DNA of 64,000 nt from Alcaligenes endophyticus (GTDB lineage: Bacteria; Pseudomonadota; Gammaproteobacteria; Burkholderiales; Burkholderiaceae_B): positions 104,621 through 168,620 of the forward strand of contig NZ_JAPKND010000009.1 of assembly GCF_026344035.1 (NCBI RefSeq), given 5' to 3'. The position numbers were made by a program, and so were the translations under genes. Below, one piece after another: positions 18,132 through 25,277 of this stretch. The notes beneath the pieces were generated by a model that saw nothing but the letters and a program-made list of their open reading frames with translations, did not search any database and was not told the origin of the DNA. Positions within the stretch are counted from its first letter, which is position 1. Every line of letters starts with the position of its first letter.

Positions 18132-18545
18132 ATGCAGAAATTCGGAATCATTGCTCTACTTGCCATTCTTGGCGGCTGCGTGTCAGCTACAGACAGCCAA
18201 CAGCCTCAGCAAGTTGAGATGGCGAACCCAGCCTCGGTGTACTGCCAAGCGGTGGGTGGGAGTTTGACTATTGAAAACACGTCAGCAGGGCAGGTGGGCA
18301 TGTGTACACTGCCTGATGGGGAAAAGGTTGAAGAATGGGAGCTCTTTAAGGCAGCAAGCCAATGCGGTGCTGATACGCGTCAAAATCTGGTCGGTACGCC
18401 AGCCGCTAGTCTTAATCAATCTACGCTGCCCGAGCTTTCGCGAGTCATCCATCACAACTCGGCAGTCACTATGGATTACCGACAGGATCGTTTAAATGTC
18501 TATGTGGATGGCGGTGGAAAGATTGAGCGCGTGACTTGCGGGTAA
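18132..18545 (+). CDS. Lipoprotein with DUF333 and I78 inhibitor-like domains
   Basis: 137 residues. A lipoprotein signal with lipobox LGGC (Cys about 16) predicts a lipid-anchored envelope protein. Residues 30-75 match DUF333 (ANPASVYC, then GQVGMCTLPDGEKVEEWELF). Residues 78-137 match the I78 peptidase-inhibitor family (CGADTRQNLVG, then the end DGGGKIERVTCG). It may inhibit serine proteases in the envelope or outside. It is on the plus strand inside the leftward operon and is probably lysogenic cargo. Confidence 0.8.
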   Translation: MQKFGIIALLAILGGCVSATDSQQPQQVEMANPASVYCQAVGGSLTIENTSAGQVGMCTLPDGEKVEEWELFKAASQCGADTRQNLVGTPAASLNQSTLPELSRVIHHNSAVTMDYRQDRLNVYVDGGGKIERVTCG

Positions 18546-18764
18546 GTATTGCTGGTTAGGTCATGAAGAAAATAGGCTGAGGGCGAACCGGCTAAGTCGG
18601 CTTCACGCGCCTAGGATGTGCGGCTTTGACAGGCTCGCAGTGGCCCTCAGATATGAACCCTATGGAAAGGTGCATATCAAAGGGCAGGGAGCTAGTTACT
18701 CTCTGTAGCGCTTGTTTTGGCGGTTTAAGGCACAATATTTGCGGAAATTAAAGGGGTTATTCAC

Positions 18765-18916
18765 ATGAAAAGCTATTTCTTGCGCGTGCGATGCTGTCAA
18801 TTCTTTCGGCCTGGGCGGTCCACAGCCCACGAGGGTCTGTAATCGTTGATCCGGATCGTCATCATGGGTCTGGGGGCTTCTGTCCTCCAGGGCAAGCGAA
18901 GAAGGGGAGCTGTTAG
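18765..18916 (+). pseudogene. Small secreted-peptide gene with an apparent frameshift
   Basis: ATG at 18765, with AAAGGGG ahead, opens MKSYF and then leaves frame. In the frame one step away the text continues LARAMLSILSAWAVHS (a signal peptide) and DPDRHHGSGGFCPPGQAKKGSC to TAG at 18916. Adding one T to the TTT run at about 18776-18778 restores one continuous 50-residue secreted peptide with a Gly/His/Cys-rich tail. A working shorter product could still start at ATG 18791 (41 residues), so the gene may be broken or merely shortened. No family name can be given. Confidence 0.5.
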
Positions 18917-18998
18917 GCGTTAACTAAAAGTTCTGTATATGAACTACTGACTTTGGTTACTATGATGCGATTGCAGAAATTTAAAGCATTTACAACTC

Positions 18999-19757
18999 AT
19001 GAAGAATAAATATGGTGCCTTGGCCTCATTGGTTTATGAGCTAGATAAACCTGTAGGGGTCTCGTTTGGCGATGTTGAATATTACCTAAAGCGCTTACAG
19101 CAGATCGACGGCTTAATTCTTGAGCCTGGGGTGGGCAATGGACGCTTCCTAATCCCCCTCCTTAAAGCGGGGAAGAGTGTTGTTGGTCTCGATAGCTCAG
19201 AGCCGATGCTTGCCCATGCACGTGCAGCGTTAACCAAGCATCAAGTAAGCGCTCGTCTTGAATTGAATACTTTTCAGGGTTATCAAACAGATGAGCGGTA
19301 TGAGGCTATTGTGATGCCTGTCGGGTCATTCCAGTTAATTGACTCATTTGACACTGCTACTGAACTTTTAGCTCATTTTAGAAACATGCTGTCTGAAAAA
19401 GGCAGGCTGTTGATTGATATTGATCCAGCGCACAGTATATTTCTAGGTGAACCATCTGTTCGGAAGTGGCGTTTGAGTCCTAGAGACTGCGTGACGTTAT
19501 CAACTAAACGATTAGCAATTGATTATGTATCTCAGGTCACAACCGAACTGCATCGTTATGAGTTGTGGGAAGACGGCGTTTTACAGAAAACTGAACTGGA
19601 AGAGTTTTCCTTGCGGTGGTGGGGCGCTAATGAATTAGCGCTGGCATTCAAAGTTGCCGGCTTCACAGATATAGTTATTTCGGGAGGCTATGAGTTTAGC
19701 CGTAAGCCATCGAATGAAGATAGCATTATCACCGTAGAAGGGGTTAAGAAGACTTAG
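18999..19757 (+). CDS. Class I SAM-dependent methyltransferase
   Basis: 252 residues. SAM motif I is ILEPGVGNGRF (about 42-52), followed by GLDSSEPMLAHAR with the acidic residue for the ribose. The later block LSEKGRLLIDIDP is the post-III region. There is no D/N-PPY/F or C5 motif, so a small molecule or protein target is likelier than DNA. It is monocistronic on the plus strand between hairpin-rich spacers, as cargo. The substrate cannot be told. Confidence 0.75.
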   Translation: MKNKYGALASLVYELDKPVGVSFGDVEYYLKRLQQIDGLILEPGVGNGRFLIPLLKAGKSVVGLDSSEPMLAHARAALTKHQVSARLELNTFQGYQTDERYEAIVMPVGSFQLIDSFDTATELLAHFRNMLSEKGRLLIDIDPAHSIFLGEPSVRKWRLSPRDCVTLSTKRLAIDYVSQVTTELHRYELWEDGVLQKTELEEFSLRWWGANELALAFKVAGFTDIVISGGYEFSRKPSNEDSIITVEGVKKT

Positions 19758-19801
19758 TGTCACAGTAAGTACCTCAATCTGTAAACAGCTTTACTGCTTG
19801 C

Positions 19802-19913
19802 CATCAAGAAAAAGAGCGATCCTCACCCTTGCACGTCTGGCATACGTCCGAACTTTCGTTTGCTTGCCAGTAGGGTTGATATAGTTTTGAGCGGGCCGCG
19901 CTCTTTCTTGATG
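19802..19913. repeat. 112-bp element bounded by inverted repeats
   Basis: The ends catcaagaaaaagagcg (19802-19818) and cgctctttcttgatg (19899-19913) are inverted copies that differ by a two-base AA bulge. The 80 bp inside have no gene. It could be a long hairpin behind the methyltransferase gene or a small transposable remnant (MITE). No clear target duplication is seen. Confidence 0.45.
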
Positions 19914-19982
19914 AGCTACCAGCTCTCAAGCAGATGTGTAACAATGGAAGGCTTTAGCGACCTACAAACGAGGGAGATTTCC

Positions 19983-20138
19983 ATGAGCACTAAAATCGTT
20001 ACTGAAGCTGACCGCAAGCGCACTCCGCGTCCACCTTTGCCCAAGGGCATGTCCATTTCCACAAAATCCGCAATTGTGAGCAGGGAGCGTGGCCCGCATA
20101 CCCATCACAAGAAAAATCCCGGTAAGCGTCACCGATAG
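19983..20138 (+). CDS. Small basic protein
   Basis: 51 residues with a GGGAG box ahead of the ATG at 19983. Very basic and rich in Pro, Lys, Arg and His (ADRKRTPRPPLPKGM, HTHHKKNPGKRHR), with no membrane segment. It could bind nucleic acid. No family is recognised. The ORF is open for 41 codons upstream, but that part looks non-coding. Confidence 0.5.
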   Translation: MSTKIVTEADRKRTPRPPLPKGMSISTKSAIVSRERGPHTHHKKNPGKRHR

Positions 20139-20348
20139 GAGCAGTTCGCCACCAGTATCCTTCTGCCGACTTGGTTGCTGATAAGCCAGCGCATGTCGAG
20201 GCAGAGGCGCTGGTGGCCTGGGGCTTCCTGCTCTGGTACAGGAGACGATCAATATCGTTACCGTTACGGCTAGTCCCAGTGCCCCGCCGTGGAGCTGAGG
20301 AGATCCAGCTAAGCTGGCCGCCTGGGCGCGGTGTAATGTTCTAAAGTT

Positions 20349-20540
20349 TTAAACGGTTCCTGTGTCGAGCTCGACAGAGCTGATGTTTTTGTGGGCGATG
20401 CCAGCCGCTACCTGTTTTTGCACCTCGTTAAAGTAGGGCACACATATAAATGCGACGCCTGCTTTCGTTAGATGCTGGGCTGTATCTATAGATTGACGTA
20501 AGTCAGATACCGATGCTCTGTTAACCTGCGGCTTGCTCAT
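20349..20540 (-). CDS. Small phage protein, unknown function
   Basis: 63 residues, coupled by ATGA to the upstream zinc-ribbon-like gene. It looks like one alpha/beta unit (SVSDLRQSIDTAQHL, AGVAFICVPYF). It is the third gene after the leftward promoter PL. No family is recognised. The 210 bp downstream up to the small basic gene hold no gene that I can support. Confidence 0.6.
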   Translation of the reverse strand: MSKPQVNRASVSDLRQSIDTAQHLTKAGVAFICVPYFNEVQKQVAAGIAHKNISSVELDTGTV

Positions 20541-20851
20541 GGCTCTATCCTGAATTGTCGGAAATCCTCACTACCTGTTTCGCGGTGCTCTAGGTTCCCA
20601 GTCTTGTTTGTAAAAAACTCGCCTTGCGGTAAGTAGACTCGCTCAAACTGCTCATGCCACCTACCACTTTTGCTGCATGACTTTCCATCTGAGTAGTTCG
20701 TTGGTGAGCACGCGCTGCAAAGTTGCATGCCTTTTCTGTTCTCTATGCCTGTCCAATCAAAGTGCTTCTCCCACCCTTTGTAAGGCCAGCCGTGATTAGT
20801 CAATGCCGTATTCTCACAACATCCACAATGTTGACATTGAAATAGGCTCAT
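20537..20851 (-). CDS. Zinc-ribbon-like phage protein
   Basis: 104 residues. The start FQCQHCGCCENTAL and a second pair in LCSACSP form two knuckles about 35 residues apart, as in a zinc ribbon. The rest (SGRWHEQFERVYLPQGEF) is hydrophilic. It is ATGA-coupled to both neighbours in the PL operon. Similar small zinc proteins occur in early operons of other phages, without a known role. Confidence 0.65.
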   Translation of the reverse strand: MSLFQCQHCGCCENTALTNHGWPYKGWEKHFDWTGIENRKGMQLCSACSPTNYSDGKSCSKSGRWHEQFERVYLPQGEFFTNKTGNLEHRETGSEDFRQFRIEP

Positions 20852-21099
20852 GTCTTTTGCTCCATAGCTGAATCTATTGCATCACGTAGACTGTGCGGGT
20901 TTTGCAGCACAATGTCTCGTGGCAGCATGACATTTCCGTCATTGCTTGGATCTGCCAGCCAATCAATGCGCTTTTTATCAGAAAGGGCTTCACGTATCTC
21001 GGGCGATTGCAAAACGGCCTGTTCAATTTTTCTGATATCTATAGGCCGTACGTAAATATCGTCAGATAGCCTTTCTATTTCCTCAGCGCTCAAAACCAT
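20848..21099 (-). CDS. First gene of the PL operon, unknown function
   Basis: 83 residues from the ATG at 21099, which has GGAGG nine bases ahead. A small, mostly helical acidic protein (SAEEIERLSDDIYV, DKKRIDWLADPSND). The start of similar phage proteins often contains K-R-I-x-W-L. It stands where lambda has N, but it is not basic at the N-terminus, so an N-like antiterminator is unlikely. Confidence 0.6.
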   Translation of the reverse strand: MVLSAEEIERLSDDIYVRPIDIRKIEQAVLQSPEIREALSDKKRIDWLADPSNDGNVMLPRDIVLQNPHSLRDAIDSAMEQKT

Positions 21100-21126
21100 T
21101 TTATCCTCCACGCCTATCTCCTATTT

Positions 21127-21269
21127 CAACCATAAACACCCTGATTCAAGGCGCTGGTGGTTGAACGCTGCGCTCCTAGCTACTCCCAGCAGTGCTGGCT
21201 CTAGGTAGCGCAACGTCTATTCAATCAATACCTAGCCCTTCCGGCCGTGTCTGAGCCCAGACTAGGTAT
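21127..21269 (-). ncRNA. Structured leader of the PL transcript (three tandem hairpins)
   Basis: Three stems fit in 143 bases of the 5' leader. At 21228-21269, ATACCTA/TAGGTAT continues into GTCTG/CAGAC. At 21169-21212, TGCGCT/AGCGCA, CCTAG/CTAGG and CCAGC/GCTGG stack with small bulges. At 21127-21163, CAACCA/TGGTTG closes a further hairpin. The leader is about 350 nt from promoter to the first gene. Such structure may act in antitermination, as the put RNAs of phage HK022 do, but this is inference. Confidence 0.45.
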
Positions 21270-21454
21270 CAATAGCCCCTGATCTTATTTGCGGAGTAGG
21301 GGGTTGCGTCCGCCACCTAGCCACGGCTTATTGCCGTCATTGGTGTGTTCTATACGCTTAGTAATTTGTTAAAGATCATTTAACGCTTCACTTACCTTTA
21401 CTGGGCTGCCCTTGGGGCTAGGCTTTTCTGTGGTGTGTTGTGTAGCGTTAGATG

Positions 21455-21519
21455 AATAATCGCATATGCGATTATTATTGTCAAGCGCAATTGCGATTAA
21501 GATGATCGTAAAAGAGATC
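21455..21519. promoter_or_regulatory. OL operator cluster (three repressor sites)
   Basis: Sites centred at about 21465.5, 21490.5 and 21511.5 resemble AATCGCAA-TTGCGATT. The first is part of a perfect 22-bp palindrome (aataatcgca and its complement, 21455-21476). The second is aagcgcaa/ttgcgatt, and the third is weaker (gatcgtaa/aagagatc). The same half-site occurs three times next to cI at 28055-28116, so CI and Cro probably bind both clusters. Confidence 0.7.
21456..21484 (-). promoter_or_regulatory. Leftward early promoter PL
   Basis: On the minus strand, TTGACA (21479-21484), a 17-bp spacer and GATTAT (21456-21461) make a near-consensus promoter. The palindromic operator at 21455-21476 covers the spacer and -10 box. 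It faces the leftward recombination operon. Confidence 0.75.
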
Positions 21520-21637
21520 ACTGCTCCCGTTGCAGTTAGGCTAGAAGACGATAGGCTCTAAGCGCGTGGGCATACAAAGTCATGTAAAGTGGCTGTCTTA
21601 GGGAAAGTAAGTGCTATTGATTTTTTAGGGGCAAATC

Positions 21638-22087
21638 ATGACATTACGAATTGATTACAACAAGGTTGCGCCGGGCGCATCAGCTGCGCTTGCTGATGTT
21701 TATGCCTATGTAGTGAAAAGTGGCTTACCTGCTGATTTAGTAGAGCTTGTTTATCTGCGAGTGTCGCAAATCAATAACTGCGCTTTTTGTTTAGATATGC
21801 ACACGCGTGCCTTACTCGCTAAGGGGGTGAAGGTTGAAAAGCTCGCACTAGTTCAGGCCTGGAGCGAAGCAGGACAGCTATTTGACGCGCGTGAGCGCGC
21901 AGCTCTTGCTTGGGCGGAATCAGTAACCTGCGTTGCTCAAACCGGCGTACCGGATAAAGTCTATCAGCAAGTCAAAGATGTTTTCACTGATAAAGAGTTG
22001 GTGGATTTGACCGTTGCGATTAGTTTGATGAATGCCTACAACCGAATGGCTATCAGTTTCCGTAATCCCCCAAAAGCAGCCATATGA
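21638..22087 (+). CDS. Carboxymuconolactone decarboxylase / AhpD-like protein
   Basis: 149 residues. The AhpD core is clear: LRVSQINNCAFCLDMHTRALL has the C-x-x-C-x-x-x-H active site (about residues 48-55), followed by an all-alpha body. The family includes peroxide-reducing and decarboxylating members; the redox Cys pair favours an alkylhydroperoxidase-like role. It lies just right of OL inside the immunity region and on the plus strand, so it may be expressed in the lysogen. It is 212 bp ahead of the chloramphenicol acetyltransferase gene. Confidence 0.85.
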   Translation: MTLRIDYNKVAPGASAALADVYAYVVKSGLPADLVELVYLRVSQINNCAFCLDMHTRALLAKGVKVEKLALVQAWSEAGQLFDARERAALAWAESVTCVAQTGVPDKVYQQVKDVFTDKELVDLTVAISLMNAYNRMAISFRNPPKAAI

Positions 22088-22299
22088 AGTGGGTGGGCAC
22101 GAGAAAGTTAACGTAGGAGCCGAAAGCAAAGACAGCCGATACAAAGAAGCTTTCTGAATTGCGCTAAGCCAGTCTCGCTCTTATGCTTGTGCTGAAGCCC
22201 GCACTTTTCTTTGTGGGCTGGTTCTTGCATGTCAAAATAGTCAGGATAAAGGTAGAAATTAAGACTACTTTATGGTCGCTTGTTTTAAGGATGATGTTA

Positions 22300-22938
22300 A
22301 TGGGGTATACAGCTGTTGATTTATCTACTTGGGGGAGGAGGGAGCACTTTGAGGCGTTCCAGACTATAGCTAAGTGTACATTTAGCTTAACAGCGCAGTT
22401 GGATATTACGACTCTAGTAAAGCAGGTAAAAAGCAGGGGCTGGAAGTTCTATCCCACCATGATTCACCTCATTGCGCAGGCGTTAAATAAATATCCAGAG
22501 TTTCGTATGAGGATGAAAGAAGGTGTGCTGGTAACGTGGGACGTTATTCACCCTAGCTATACAATTTTCCATGAAGAGAGCGAAACTTTCTCTTCACTGT
22601 GGTGCCACCATAAAGAGAGCCGTGACCTTTTCTTCAAGGAGTACGAAGAAAACATGGCTTTGTATGGTGATAGCCTAGCCTACTCCCCGATGCAAGAGTC
22701 TACTGAAAATATATTCTATGTGTCAGCCAACCCTTGGGTGAGCTTTACCAGCTTTGAGTTTAACTTAGCCAGCTTTGAAAACTTCTTTGCCCCTATGCTA
22801 ACCATTGGAAAGTATTATGAGCAGGGTAATAGAATACTTATGCCTTTAGCTGTACAAGTCCACCACGCCGTTTGCGATGGCTTTCACGTGGGGCGTATGA
22901 TTAATGAGCTACAGGAGCTTTGTGCTGAGCAGGTCTAG
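22300..22938 (+). CDS. Type A chloramphenicol O-acetyltransferase
   Basis: 212 residues from the ATG at 22300 (MGYTAVDLSTWGRREHF); TAAGG lies nine bases ahead, and family length is about 213-219. The active-site block HHAVCDGFHV (His about 189) and N-P-W-V-S-F-T-S-F are those of trimeric type A enzymes, which acetylate chloramphenicol with acetyl-CoA. Open codons reach up to 22183 but do not fit the family. No insertion sequence or integron gene is next to it; it sits in the prophage immunity region, so the resistance gene would move with the phage. Whether it confers resistance is not shown. Confidence 0.9.
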   Translation: MGYTAVDLSTWGRREHFEAFQTIAKCTFSLTAQLDITTLVKQVKSRGWKFYPTMIHLIAQALNKYPEFRMRMKEGVLVTWDVIHPSYTIFHEESETFSSLWCHHKESRDLFFKEYEENMALYGDSLAYSPMQESTENIFYVSANPWVSFTSFEFNLASFENFFAPMLTIGKYYEQGNRILMPLAVQVHHAVCDGFHVGRMINELQELCAEQV

Positions 22939-23295
22939 CTGTGTAGTGGTTTAGCTTTGGGAAAAAGCCACATGAAGTGGCTAGGCATTAAAAAGCCGCA
23001 TTGAGGGTGGCCTTGCTCTTATCTAGTGGGCTTTTCTATTTCAGTTGATCAGTTTTTAGTTTGTTATGTATGTGGGCTTTCGATCCGTTGCTGCCGTTCA
23101 CGACATAGCAGTGAGCACTGCCTATATCATTAGTAGATAATTTATGGCGAATTAGATCCAGTAACCGATGCTTGCTCGAATAGATAGAGTATAAATGTGA
23201 GACATTAGATTAGCTACTGTAGGGAACTACGGTAGTAACTGATGGTGAAACCATAATCCAATTTCTCGTTTTTCCATCCAATAGAGGATAGAGAC
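22939..23295. other. 357-bp spacer with hairpins, no gene
   Basis: Just after the acetyltransferase stop there is a hairpin gccac-atgaa-gtggc (22967-22981), then a possible terminator arm pair around 22991-23038 ending in gggcttttct. Further on ctactgtag and ctacggtag face each other near 23214-23235. I see no convincing coding sequence. The last 15 bp contain agagga ahead of the TTG start of the next gene. Confidence 0.5.
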
Positions 23296-24114
23296 TTGCC
23301 ACGTTCTTACCGGCTAAGAATGCAAAGAGCTTCTGAGGCGAAAAAGCCAAGATCAATAGTTACCGACGGACTACTCATAGCTGGCACCACTGCAGCTATC
23401 TACCTTCTGACGTTTTCCTTCGAGTATGGTTACTGTGCATACTTTGGTGTGCCGGGCTTCCTGATCGAACCCTCGACGGGAACTATTCTCTTTGCAGCAC
23501 TGTTTATTTCCCTAGCAGGCATTGCGCTCGTTGAAGTAAGCTACTTGCCTCGTCAAGTGCTGGCAACAATACCTTGGCCACGACTACGAGCGCGTTTAGT
23601 ACTAGCTGTTCTTATGTGGGTAACACCAGCGTTGACGGGAGCGCCGTTTAGCTGGTTACAGGTACTTTTTCTGAGCGCCTGGACACTGAGCATCATGAGC
23701 GATTACGTCTTTGCGCTAATTTGTAAATCTGGTTCTTTTGCCGAACGTATTTCTCAAGGAGAGAAGAACACCAACACCTCCAGATCGCCATGGGATGGTC
23801 TGACGAAGGCATTCGGCGGAAAGGCTGTCAGTTTGGCGATAATCGTTTATTTCGCAGTGCTAAGTGCTTGGGTGGCTGGTACGATACACGCTCGATTTCA
23901 AGAGGGTTTCATCGTCCTCAAATCAGAACCGGACATTGCGGTCATAAAACGGTATGGGGATCACTTTGTTGCCATTCGCTATGCAGGAACCCCGGCACAG
24001 GCTACGGGTGAGTTCCGAGTTATAGATCGAGAGAAAGATATGGAGCTCATTAATATGGATAAGCTCACTATTGAGTCAGTCCGGAAGCGAGCAGAAAGCA
24101 AAGTCGAGAAATAA
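23296..24114 (+). CDS. Multi-spanning membrane protein, unknown function
   Basis: 272 residues from a TTG with GAGG eight bases ahead; an ATG at 23320 is the alternative. About five membrane segments are visible (near 27-45, 59-78, 100-118, 124-145 and 178-198), then a soluble C-terminal domain of 70 residues with a beta-rich start (FIVLKSEPDIAVIKRYGDHFVAIRY). It lies between OL and OR beside the methyltransferase/DGQHR pair and converges on it. A role in membrane-based exclusion is possible but unproven. Confidence 0.7.
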   Translation: MPRSYRLRMQRASEAKKPRSIVTDGLLIAGTTAAIYLLTFSFEYGYCAYFGVPGFLIEPSTGTILFAALFISLAGIALVEVSYLPRQVLATIPWPRLRARLVLAVLMWVTPALTGAPFSWLQVLFLSAWTLSIMSDYVFALICKSGSFAERISQGEKNTNTSRSPWDGLTKAFGGKAVSLAIIVYFAVLSAWVAGTIHARFQEGFIVLKSEPDIAVIKRYGDHFVAIRYAGTPAQATGEFRVIDREKDMELINMDKLTIESVRKRAESKVEK

Positions 24115-24277
24115 AAATATCCACCCACCGCATTGTTGTCCGGATCAACGTTCGCTCCTATGGCTCATCGAACAATTTAATCCATCGTCCAGTCATTTGA
24201 TCTGAAATTCTGAAAGTCAACTATTGGACAATTGCAGGCCTTATAAAGGCTAGCAGGAATAGAGCACTCTACAGAAA

Positions 24278-24302
24278 AGCCACCTAGAAGGCGGCTTTTG
24301 AT
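24278..24302. terminator. Bidirectional terminator between convergent genes
   Basis: AAAAGCC-a-CC, loop TAGAA, GG-c-GGCTTTT: the stem is flanked by A and T runs so it works on both strands. It lies between the membrane protein gene and the end of the methyltransferase gene. Confidence 0.75.
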
Positions 24303-24313
24303 TTCAAGGAGTA

Positions 24314-25252
24314 TTAGATTTCTTGTGGCTCTTTAGCATGAAAAAAGTGTTCTGGGCGTCTGGCCACTCGTTCATTAGGATTCGGCTCTGCTAGAGCTTG
24401 ATTCCACGCACGTACTTTTGCTTTGCCTTTTAGTGCGGATTGAACACGTTCCTCAGCGATGGCCACATAACTTGGGTCAATATCGCTTCCAAGAAATCTC
24501 CTGCCTTCAATTATGGCAGCAACTCCTGTGCTTCCACTACCCATAAAAGGATCCAGTATGAGATCGTCTTGCTCTGTTAACGCACGTATGAATTTTTGTG
24601 GCAATGCAACTGGGAATTGGCAGGGGTGGGCAGTTTTTTCTATGTGGTGAGCTTTGACGTTAGGAATCTCCCAAACGTCGCCGGGGTTTTTGCCTAGCGG
24701 ATTGCCACTAAGCTCTCCTTTTCTGGGTCCTTTAGAGTGGCGTTTACCAGGGTACTTTTGAGGCACACGAACAGCATCGAGGTTAAATTTGTAGTTATTG
24801 CCTTTTGAATACCACAGGATTGTTTCATGTCTTCCACTGAATCTGTTGGTGCAGTGAAGCCCATGCCCTACAGACCAGACGACTCTATTGCGAAGTTGTA
24901 CGCGTTCATCTGAAATCAAGAGAGAGATAATTAAACTATCAAGTGGAGTGACAACGCCATCCTTAACATGGTTTCCTGTTTGCCAACACAGACTTCCACC
25001 TGGCTTCAGAATGCGAACCAGTTCTGGTAGTAGTCTTTGATGTTGAGCAAGGAAATCGGAGACATTATTCGTAGACTCGTATTCTTTCCCCATACAATAG
25101 GGAGGGGAAGAAAAGATCATATCGATTGAGTTGTCAGGAAGGGTTTTGGCTAGTCGCAAGGCATCGCCTGTTAGGAGTGTTGCCTGTCGACAGGTATTAG
25201 TGGCAGACTTAATGGCTGCTGGAGTTGATTTGTAAGAGCTTACTAAGGACAT
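24314..25252 (-). CDS. DNA amino-methyltransferase (beta class, likely N4-cytosine)
   Basis: 312 residues. The catalytic motif SPPY (residues 49-52) comes before the SAM motif DPFMGSGST (about 234-242), which is the beta-class order. The S-P-P-Y form is usual for N4-cytosine enzymes, but N6-adenine cannot be excluded. The target-recognition region lies between, with KAHHIEKTAHPCQFP. The gene is 25 bp downstream of the DGQHR gene and probably on the same transcript, so the pair may form a modification module with the DGQHR protein as effector or regulator. No classical endonuclease gene is adjacent. Confidence 0.9.
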   Translation of the reverse strand: MSLVSSYKSTPAAIKSATNTCRQATLLTGDALRLAKTLPDNSIDMIFSSPPYCMGKEYESTNNVSDFLAQHQRLLPELVRILKPGGSLCWQTGNHVKDGVVTPLDSLIISLLISDERVQLRNRVVWSVGHGLHCTNRFSGRHETILWYSKGNNYKFNLDAVRVPQKYPGKRHSKGPRKGELSGNPLGKNPGDVWEIPNVKAHHIEKTAHPCQFPVALPQKFIRALTEQDDLILDPFMGSGSTGVAAIIEGRRFLGSDIDPSYVAIAEERVQSALKGKAKVRAWNQALAEPNPNERVARRPEHFFHAKEPQEI

Positions 25253-25277
25253 GTACTTATCTTAGCATTCTAACATT

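Noticed and set aside
18912..18998. gttaggcgtta near the methyltransferase and acetyltransferase region as an integron attC border
   Set aside because: The core GTTRRRY occurs once or twice, but no matching RYYYAAC partner or foldable attC was found, and no integrase of that type is present. Short motifs of this kind are expected by chance.
20848..21099. An N-type antiterminator as first gene of the PL operon
   Set aside because: Lambda N has an Arg-rich N-terminus that binds boxB; this protein is acidic there and no boxA/boxB pair was found in the leader.
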